Assembly: GCA_905215835.1 (NCBI GenBank)
Contig: CAJMRR010000061.1
Span: 1 to 10,714 of the forward strand
DNA length: 10,714 bases
Reading direction: 5' to 3'
Source of the DNA: an uncultured bacterium
GTDB taxonomy: Bacteria; Actinomycetota; Coriobacteriia; Coriobacteriales; Coriobacteriaceae
The position numbers and the translations under genes are program-made. Of the stretch, positions 6,051 to 10,714 are shown one piece after another. The notes under the pieces were generated by a model. The model made no database searches, was not told the DNA's origin, and saw nothing but the letters and a program-made list of their open reading frames with translations. Within the stretch, counting starts at the first letter, position 1; each line of letters opens with the position of its first letter.

Positions 6051-7334
6051 CTAAATGGTTTCCAAGAAGGCCTCAATCCTGGTTTGTAGCTGGCCTGCAT
6101 CCTCGCCGGCGTAGTCGGTCGTGATGTGCATAAACGGAATGCCGGCCTCCTCGGCGGCCTTCTCCACGGCAAACGACTCCATCTCGTAGAGCGTGCAGAA
6201 CTGCAGGGCCACGTCGACGATGCCGTCGGCATGCAGGTCCTTGGCCATCTGGACAATGTCCTTCATACGCTGGTCGTTGGGCGTAAAGACGGCGCAGTTG
6301 ATCTTAAAGTAGCGCTCGGCGATGGCATCAAGCATCTCGTCGACCGTCTCACCGGACTCGTCGACCAGATCCTTGTAGTAGCGCGAACCCGTGCAGGACT
6401 CCTCGCCCACCACGACGCCGCCGGCCTTCTCGATGAGGTTGAACAGCTTCCAGTTGGGCACGGCCATGGGCGTGCCGGTGTACAGGATGCGCTTGGTCCC
6501 CTTGGGCGCCACGCCCTCGCCGGCCTCGACACGCTGCTCGCACTCAGCCGCCATATCGTTAATGGCTCCGGTCAGACGCGGCGTGTCGTCCATAAAGGCG
6601 GCCTGAACGGTCAGCAGGCTGTCGAGACCGCTGATGGGCGCCGGGTCGGCAGCGCGCGTGGCAGCGAGGCGCTGCAGGGCACGGCGCTTCTCATTTACGG
6701 CGTGGATGGCGGCCTTCAGGCGCTCGGGCGTAATCGTGACGCCGCACTCTTCCTCGATCTTGGCGGCGAGCTTCTTGACCTCGGCCTTCCAGGTCACGAG
6801 CGTCGACTTGTCGTGTACGTTGGGGATATCCATGACGTACATGTTCTTTTGCGTGGCAAAGAACTCGTAGGCCTTCTTCTTGCCATCGCAGGTGTTCTCG
6901 CCGACTACCAAGTCGCTCGACTCGATGTAGGGGCAGACCTCGCCCAGCTTAAAGCCGGCAAAGCTCTTGATAAGCGGACAGGTGTTGCGCGGCAGATGCT
7001 CCTCGACCTTGTCGGTCGCCCAGTCGGCACCCGAGCACAGGCCCACGGGAATGCCGTCGCAGGCGAGCACAATCTCCTCGGGCACGTAGACGCAGAACGA
7101 GCCCACGATCTTGGTGGCCTCGCCGGCCTCCTTCTTGTCGAGCATCTCCTTAATACGGCCGCTGTGGATGTTGGTGGCTACAAAGTCCAGGTAGGACGTG
7201 GACTTGGGGCGATTGTTCTGCGTCAGGAACATATCGCCGTACATCTGGCCCACGGCGCCCAGCAGCATGTCGTGGTCGGCAAGATTCATGCCGAGGCTCT
7301 CCCACATCGGATGGAAATCGAATTCTTCAGCCAT
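6051..7334 (-). CDS. 2-hydroxyacyl-CoA dehydratase family protein, second paralogue (427 aa)
   Basis: First gene of the operon and a paralogue of the 387-aa protein, with an N-terminal extension of about 40 residues (DFHPMWESLGMNLADHDMLL) that its partner lacks. Family cysteines kept: Cys81, Cys100, Cys119 in RNTCPLIKS, Cys134 in GEVCPY, Cys149 in GENTCDGKKKAYE, Cys314 in ESCTGSRYY, Cys347 in INCAVFTPND and Cys380 in QFCTLYEMES. One differs: at the place of Cys251 of the partner it has Thr288 (YTGTPMAVP). Start 7334 has GAGGGG upstream. That ribosome binding site can pair with an upstream segment (see 7338-7433), suggesting control of translation. Together with the partner and the activase it probably makes an ATP-driven reductase or dehydratase; the two chains may form a heterodimer in place of the homodimer of YjiM-like proteins. 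Substrate unknown. Confidence 0.92.
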   Translation of the reverse strand: MAEEFDFHPMWESLGMNLADHDMLLGAVGQMYGDMFLTQNNRPKSTSYLDFVATNIHSGRIKEMLDKKEAGEATKIVGSFCVYVPEEIVLACDGIPVGLCSGADWATDKVEEHLPRNTCPLIKSFAGFKLGEVCPYIESSDLVVGENTCDGKKKAYEFFATQKNMYVMDIPNVHDKSTLVTWKAEVKKLAAKIEEECGVTITPERLKAAIHAVNEKRRALQRLAATRAADPAPISGLDSLLTVQAAFMDDTPRLTGAINDMAAECEQRVEAGEGVAPKGTKRILYTGTPMAVPNWKLFNLIEKAGGVVVGEESCTGSRYYKDLVDESGETVDEMLDAIAERYFKINCAVFTPNDQRMKDIVQMAKDLHADGIVDVALQFCTLYEMESFAVEKAAEEAGIPFMHITTDYAGEDAGQLQTRIEAFLETI

Positions 7335-7337
7335 GAC

Positions 7338-7433
7338 GGTTCCCCTCTCGAACCAAAAACGGATAACAGCGGTATCGATGCACGACGGACGGCGATTGCC
7401 CGGCCGTGCTCAAACCCGGAATTTTGGGGAACC
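7338..7433 (-). promoter_or_regulatory. 5' leader with helix masking the ribosome binding site of the first dehydratase gene
   Basis: The Shine-Dalgarno region GGGGAACC (7345-7338) is perfectly complementary over 8 bases to GGTTCCCC (7433-7426) about 80 nt upstream in the same leader. Between them are smaller possible stems, GCACG with CGTGC and GATA with TATC. Such an arrangement allows the ribosome binding site to be hidden or freed, as in translational riboswitches and leader-peptide control. The gap 7335-7764 (430 nt) otherwise holds the leader ORF, promoter, inverted repeats and terminator listed separately. No known riboswitch class was recognised. Confidence 0.45.
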
Positions 7434-7493
7434 TGCTTTGCGATCGGTTATTTAGCTGTGCGTCGTCTCTCCCGGAGCCGTGAACATGCCTGC

Positions 7494-7562
7494 TCATATG
7501 CGACTCCGAGCCATGTATAGGGCACGCGCGGCAACGCGGCGAATGTATGTCGTCTGCGGCAT
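7494..7562 (-). CDS. Possible 22-residue leader peptide upstream of the dehydratase operon
   Basis: Short frame of 22 codons starting at ATG 7562 with a near-perfect ribosome binding site, AAAGGAGGG (7570-7578), 7-8 nt upstream, itself placed about 20 nt after a credible promoter. The product is basic (five Arg), ends in RSRI and has no cysteine or membrane helix. It resembles nothing I know. It ends in TGA 159 nt before the first dehydratase gene. Its place between promoter and an RNA helix that covers the next ribosome binding site suggests a regulatory leader peptide, but it may also be an independent small protein. The 22-codon length gives no coding statistics. Confidence 0.45.
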   Translation of the reverse strand: MPQTTYIRRVAARALYMARSRI

Positions 7563-7592
7563 GTGCGCACCCTCCTTTACAAGTTGAGGTCA

Positions 7593-7621
7593 ACTATATC
7601 AACGGTCATCGAACATGCGAA
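7593..7621 (-). promoter_or_regulatory. Sigma-70-like promoter of the dehydratase operon
   Basis: -35 TTCGCA (7621-7616), 17-nt spacer, -10 TATAGT (7598-7593); 4/6 and 5/6 matches to consensus. The start of transcription should fall near 7586, giving a leader of about 250 nt. A perfect inverted repeat, GTTGA-CC-TCAAC (7594-7583), overlaps the -10 edge and the expected start point, and a further GTTGA lies just upstream (GTTGATATAGTTGA), which is a reasonable operator for a repressor. The selenium genes downstream may also be served by it. Confidence 0.55.
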
Positions 7622-7671
7622 CACCGCCGACATGCGTACGACAGCGTCGTGTGCCGTCGTTTAATAAATAA

Positions 7672-7687
7672 TTATCTGTGTTGATAA
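7672..7687. repeat. Inverted repeat TTATC-N6-GATAA upstream of the promoter
   Basis: Perfect 5-bp arms with a 6-nt spacer, in the most AT-rich stretch of the window (about 7661-7690), some 50 bp upstream of the -35 box. The spacing resembles a dimeric regulator site. With 5-bp arms in AT-rich DNA it could also arise by chance. Confidence 0.3.
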
Positions 7688-7713
7688 GAGTTTGTCATCT
7701 CTCATTCGACGAA

Positions 7714-7753
7714 CGACAAAAACAAAGCCGCCGAGGCTTATATCCCCGACGGC
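7714..7753 (-). terminator. Rho-independent terminator of the mod operon
   Basis: On the minus strand a 10-bp GC-rich stem (plus 7744-7753 with 7727-7736, two G-T wobbles) with a 7-nt loop is followed by TTTGTTTTTG (7726-7717). It lies 11 nt after the modC stop and separates molybdate transport from the dehydratase operon. Confidence 0.9.
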
Positions 7754-7764
7754 ATTACCCGGCG

Positions 7765-8835
7765 CTATCGACAAACCAAATGGATCCTGCTGGCATCAAA
7801 ATGCATGCGCAGCGTCTCGCCTGCTTGCGGTAGCTCGTCGACAGGCATGCCCACTTTGTTGACCTTCCACTGCAGACGCGTGGGCGCATCGGCCCGCGGC
7901 GCATCCAACAGCACCAGGCGCTCAAAACGCGAATCGCTCACGCGCGCCACGTGCAGGTCGTAGCTGTTGCGACCCCGCTCAGCACGATTGTCAACATGGA
8001 AGTAGCTTGCGCGAATGCCCAGGTACACCACATTATCGGGAACCTCGCGGCCCACGTTAAAGGTCATGCCCCAGTCGAGGGCTTCAACTTCTTCGTCGCC
8101 GATCTTGCGCGCCCGGCTTGTATTCTTGCAGCCCGTCAGGCGCAGCGCCGCCAGCGTCTGCGGGCGGCGGACCACGTCCTCAATGGAGCCGATCTCCTCA
8201 ACATGCCCGTCGTGCATCACGCAGATACGCTGGCACAGGCGGCACGCTTCGTCGATGTCGTGGCTCACGTAGAGCACGGTGCGGTTGCATACATCGAACA
8301 GGTCGAGCATGTTCTGCTCGAGTGCGCTCTTAAGATAGGAATCGAGCGCGCTCATGGGCTCGTCGAACATAAAAATGCCCGGATGCGCCGCCACCATGCG
8401 GGCAAGCGCCACACGTTGTTGCTGACCGCCCGAGAGTCGCTCGGGATAGCGGTCGGCAAAATCGACCAAACCGAAAATACCCAGATAGCGCTCGGCGAGC
8501 TTTTTGCGCGCGGCGGCGTCGCCCGCATCCTTTACACCGGCGCATACGTTATCGGCCACCGTCATGTTGGGAAACAGCTGATAGTTTTGGAACAGCAGGG
8601 CGCATTTGCGCTCCTGGGGCGACAGGTTAATACCTGCCGCCGAGTCAAAAAAGGTCACGCCGTTGACGACGATCTTGCCCTCGTCGGGCGTCTCCACACC
8701 GGCAATGCAGCGCAGTGTGCAGCTCTTGCCGCAACCCGAGGCGCCCAGCAGCGCCACGCGCTCCTCGCCGGCCTCAAGCTGCATGTCGAGCACAAACCCG
8801 GGATAACGTTTCTTAATATCCATAACGAGCGACAT
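7765..8835 (-). CDS. modC: Molybdate ABC transporter ATP-binding protein ModC
   Basis: Energises molybdate (possibly also tungstate) import on the cytoplasmic face of the membrane. The 356 aa contain an ABC ATPase at about 1-235: Walker A GASGCGKS (31-38), Q-loop Gln83 in LFQNYQLFPNM, signature LSGGQQQR (134-141), Walker B IFMFDE (154-159) and H-loop His192 in YVSHDIDEA. Residues about 236-356, with YLGIRASYFHV, form a TOBE/Mop-like C-terminal part as in ModC and related importers, where oxyanion can bind and inhibit. Start 8835 is used because GGAGG lies about 10 nt upstream within the end of modB; Met5 is an alternative. Only 3 nt separate it from the modB stop. The family is certain; molybdate as substrate rests on the ModA and ModB neighbours. 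Confidence 0.93.
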   Translation of the reverse strand: MSLVMDIKKRYPGFVLDMQLEAGEERVALLGASGCGKSCTLRCIAGVETPDEGKIVVNGVTFFDSAAGINLSPQERKCALLFQNYQLFPNMTVADNVCAGVKDAGDAAARKKLAERYLGIFGLVDFADRYPERLSGGQQQRVALARMVAAHPGIFMFDEPMSALDSYLKSALEQNMLDLFDVCNRTVLYVSHDIDEACRLCQRICVMHDGHVEEIGSIEDVVRRPQTLAALRLTGCKNTSRARKIGDEEVEALDWGMTFNVGREVPDNVVYLGIRASYFHVDNRAERGRNSYDLHVARVSDSRFERLVLLDAPRADAPTRLQWKVNKVGMPVDELPQAGETLRMHFDASRIHLVCR

Positions 8836-8838
8836 AGC

Positions 8839-10272
8839 TTATCGACCTCCCTGCGGCGCCACATCATCGCGCATGAGCTCGGCCAGCGCCTCGCGATCGA
8901 TACGCAAGGCATCACCGCCCGCCGGGTCGAGCGAATCGCCCTGTCCGGCGAGCTCCTTAGCCTGCTTCCGCTCCGCACGGGAAAGGCCCCGCTCGCGATA
9001 CTTTTGCGAATGAGCGGTGTACATATTGATGAACAGAATGACCAGGAAGCTGAACGCAATTACGACCACGACCCAAAAGAGGGCCACCGACGTATTGCCG
9101 CCCATCCATTCAAAGTAAATCGCAATGGGGATGGTCTGGGTAATGCCGGCGTAGTTGCCCGCAAAGAACAGGGTGCAGCCAAACTCGCCCATCGCGCGGG
9201 CAAAGGCGAGCACCGTGCCGGCGGCAATCGAGGGCCAGCCAAGCGGCATCATAAGCTTGGTAAAGATACGACGCTCGGACCAGCCCAGCGTGCGCGCCGC
9301 ATCGAGCATCTGCGTGTCGAGGCTCTCGAAGGCTCCGAGTGCCGTACGATAGACGAGCGGGAACGACACCACCACGGCAGAGATCACCGCCGCGGGCCAG
9401 GTAAAGACGATCGAGATGCCATGCGCGATGAGCCACTGGCCCACCCCGGTCGAGCGGCCAAACAGCATGAGGAGCAGAAAGCCGCAGACCGTGGGCGGCA
9501 GCACCATAGGAATCGTAAAGACCGAATCGAGCAGGCCCTTGATGCGGCTCGTCGTACCCATGGTCTTCCATGCGGCAAACAGGCCCAGCACAAAGGAGAT
9601 CAGCAGGGCAAGGCCGCTCGTTTTTATGGACACCCAAAACGGGCGATAGTCGATGTCGCCCAAAAAGGAAGCCAGAGAGGTCAAGGGCCCCTGCTCATCC
9701 TGCAACACGACAGACGATGCTTCTACCATTTGAGCGCTATCAAGCCAACGCGCACCGCCCTTGGCATCACCCGAGGCTGATGTAATCACCACATAGCGGT
9801 CCCCATCCGCACCGCGCTCGTCAAAGCCATAGGTATACCCGCCGGCATCAAACGTTGTTTCCGCCGTGACATACCAAGGAAGATCCACGTCCCCTAGCTG
9901 CGCACCTCCCATGCAGTTTGCGCTGTCGAGCTCACAGACGAGGGCTTTGAGACCCGATACGCACTCGTTATCCTGCGGATCCAATCCATACTTTTCGACC
10001 GCCTTGGGCGATATCCACACTACAACGCGATCGGCAGCAGGCGCCACTACAAGGTCCACGTCCTCGTCAACGGGAAACCGGTAGCCCTCAGGCTGGACCT
10101 CCATGGCACGAGCGGTCCCCTTGGCCAACCGCTCAAAACCCTCGATCCCATAGGAAAGCCCATGAGCGGTCGCAGCAACCTGGGCCCCGTCCTCAGCAAA
10201 CGCAAATCCCGGCACCCAGCAAAGCGCGAAGGTCAAAGCACAGGCGACAAGCATGCGGAATCTATTAAGCAC
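8839..10272 (-). CDS. modB: Molybdate ABC transporter permease ModB with large N-terminal extracytoplasmic domain
   Basis: Membrane channel subunit for molybdate uptake, 477 aa against roughly 225 for a usual ModB. Order: signal-like helix MLVACALTFALCWVPGFAFA (7-26) with a plausible AFA-ED signal peptidase site; an unrecognised hydrophilic domain (about 27-205) with three cysteines, Cys104, Cys113 and Cys120; then the ModB core from about 208 with FWVSIKTSGLALLISF, IPMVLPPTVCGFLLL, the EAA loop LDAARTLGWSERRIF (323-337) and AGTVLAFARAMGEFG (351-365); and a charged cytoplasmic tail of about 55 residues. ModB normally has its N-terminus outside, so an added exported domain fits topologically. 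Start GTG 10272 is chosen for GGAG 6 nt upstream; the frame is open to a GTG at 10341 that touches the modA stop but lacks a ribosome binding site. The role of the extra domain is unknown. Confidence 0.9.
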   Translation of the reverse strand: MLNRFRMLVACALTFALCWVPGFAFAEDGAQVAATAHGLSYGIEGFERLAKGTARAMEVQPEGYRFPVDEDVDLVVAPAADRVVVWISPKAVEKYGLDPQDNECVSGLKALVCELDSANCMGGAQLGDVDLPWYVTAETTFDAGGYTYGFDERGADGDRYVVITSASGDAKGGARWLDSAQMVEASSVVLQDEQGPLTSLASFLGDIDYRPFWVSIKTSGLALLISFVLGLFAAWKTMGTTSRIKGLLDSVFTIPMVLPPTVCGFLLLMLFGRSTGVGQWLIAHGISIVFTWPAAVISAVVVSFPLVYRTALGAFESLDTQMLDAARTLGWSERRIFTKLMMPLGWPSIAAGTVLAFARAMGEFGCTLFFAGNYAGITQTIPIAIYFEWMGGNTSVALFWVVVVIAFSFLVILFINMYTAHSQKYRERGLSRAERKQAKELAGQGDSLDPAGGDALRIDREALAELMRDDVAPQGGR

Positions 10273-10340
10273 GAAAAGCTCCAAGCGAATACAAGGACGG
10301 AGTGAAACACAAAACGATGGAATTATCGCGCCAAGCCGCA

Positions 10341-10714
10341 CTACGCGGAAAGCTCAAAGCCGTACTTGGCCCATATCTTCTGGGCTTTCTTGTTGGACAG
10401 GCAAAAGTCAATAAACGCCTTGGCCTCGTCGGCGTGCTCGGAGCTCTCGGCAACGGCGCCCGGATACACGATGGGCTTGTGCGAATCCTCGGGGCACACG
10501 AAGGCCTCCTCGATGCCGTCGTAGCGGAAGATATCGGAGCTGTAGACAAAACCAGCTACACAGTCGCCTGTGGACACATAGGCGGCGGCGGTACCAACTT
10601 TGTCGGCCAGCGCGACCTTGTCGGCGATCTCGGGAGCATACTCGCCGTCGTCGCCCTCGGTGCCGGTGTAGAGGCCCACGGAGGCCAGGGCCTGGTTGGC
10701 GTACTTGCCGGCGG
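10341..10714 (-). CDS. modA: Molybdate-binding protein ModA, C-terminal part (5' end outside window)
   Basis: Extracytoplasmic solute-binding protein that delivers molybdate to ModBC. The last 123 complete codons are in the window; the start and any lipoprotein signal lie beyond the right edge. Seen: AGKYANQALASVGLY, matching the conserved segment of ModA after the hinge, VSTGDCVAGFVYSSD, the region contacting the bound oxyanion and closing the cleft, and the family ending AKAFIDFCLSNKKAQKIWAKYGFE. The stop TAG lies 68 nt before the modB start; this gap shows no terminator, so the three mod genes are probably cotranscribed. Specificity between molybdate and tungstate cannot be judged from the fragment. 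Confidence 0.9.
   Translation of the reverse strand, partial: AGKYANQALASVGLYTGTEGDDGEYAPEIADKVALADKVGTAAAYVSTGDCVAGFVYSSDIFRYDGIEEAFVCPEDSHKPIVYPGAVAESSEHADEAKAFIDFCLSNKKAQKIWAKYGFELSA

Noticed and set aside
6126..7520. Open plus-strand frame of 464 codons
   Set aside because: Antisense to the 427-aa dehydratase gene and its leader; no motif, and it runs over the promoter-side leader.
7327..7593. Minus-strand frame of 88 codons from a TTG
   Set aside because: No ribosome binding site for the TTG, it overlaps the dehydratase start in another frame, and the leader ORF in a different frame has the good ribosome binding site.
7951..9780. Open plus-strand frame of 609 codons
   Set aside because: Antisense to modC and modB; it reads through both without any domain and has no credible start.
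10273..10341. Longer ModB from a GTG touching the modA stop
   Set aside because: It would put 23 residues before the signal-like helix and has no ribosome binding site, whereas the GTG at 10272 has GGAG 6 nt upstream.
1..10714. CRISPR arrays, tRNA or rRNA genes, insertion sequences
   Set aside because: None seen: no regularly spaced direct repeats, no cloverleaf noticed and no transposase-like protein in the frames examined by eye. The only repeats are the two palindromic copies described.

Overview
The window is GC-rich bacterial DNA. The gene content (selenium handling, double-cubane/2-hydroxyacyl-CoA dehydratase-like enzymes, a molybdate transporter, a BrnQ carrier) and the protein sequences suggest an anaerobic gut actinobacterium of the class Coriobacteriia, perhaps Collinsella. 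That assignment is inference from style and content, since there is no rRNA here. Every convincing gene lies on the minus strand, so transcription runs from high to low coordinates. The long plus-strand reading frames are antisense shadows.

Right-hand region (7714-10714): a molybdate ABC transporter in the order modA (cut by the right edge), modB and modC, closed by a strong intrinsic terminator at 7714-7753. ModB is about twice the usual size because an extracytoplasmic domain of roughly 180 residues, led by a signal-like helix, precedes the permease core.

Central region (3814-7713): a leader of about 250 nt with a good sigma-70-like promoter, a 22-codon leader ORF with an excellent ribosome binding site, and an 8-bp segment that can mask the ribosome binding site of the next gene. 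Two paralogous YjiM/double-cubane-type dehydratase-family proteins (427 and 387 aa) follow, then one activase of the HgdC/YjiL type. Directly after each dehydratase gene lies a copy of a ~100-bp imperfect palindrome. The two copies keep the same helices and internal loops by compensatory base changes, so they look like a genuine structured element.

Left-hand region (553-3743): selD, yedF, a DUF3343 putative Se/S carrier gene and a cysteine-desulfurase-like gene, ending in an intrinsic terminator. selD carries an in-frame UGA at codon 17, the place of the catalytic Cys17 of E. coli SelD, followed by hairpins of the bacterial SECIS type. The protein is therefore most likely a selenoprotein, and the host must decode selenocysteine. 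A truncated brnQ starts just below the terminator.

Reading the parts together: selenium is mobilised (desulfurase-like enzyme, carriers YedF and DUF3343), activated to selenophosphate (SelD), and used for selenocysteine and perhaps also for a labile selenium cofactor of molybdenum hydroxylases, which would fit the molybdate importer next door. The ATP-driven double-cubane pair sits in the same run of genes. Its substrate cannot be read from the sequence, and a functional link with selenium is only suggested by position.
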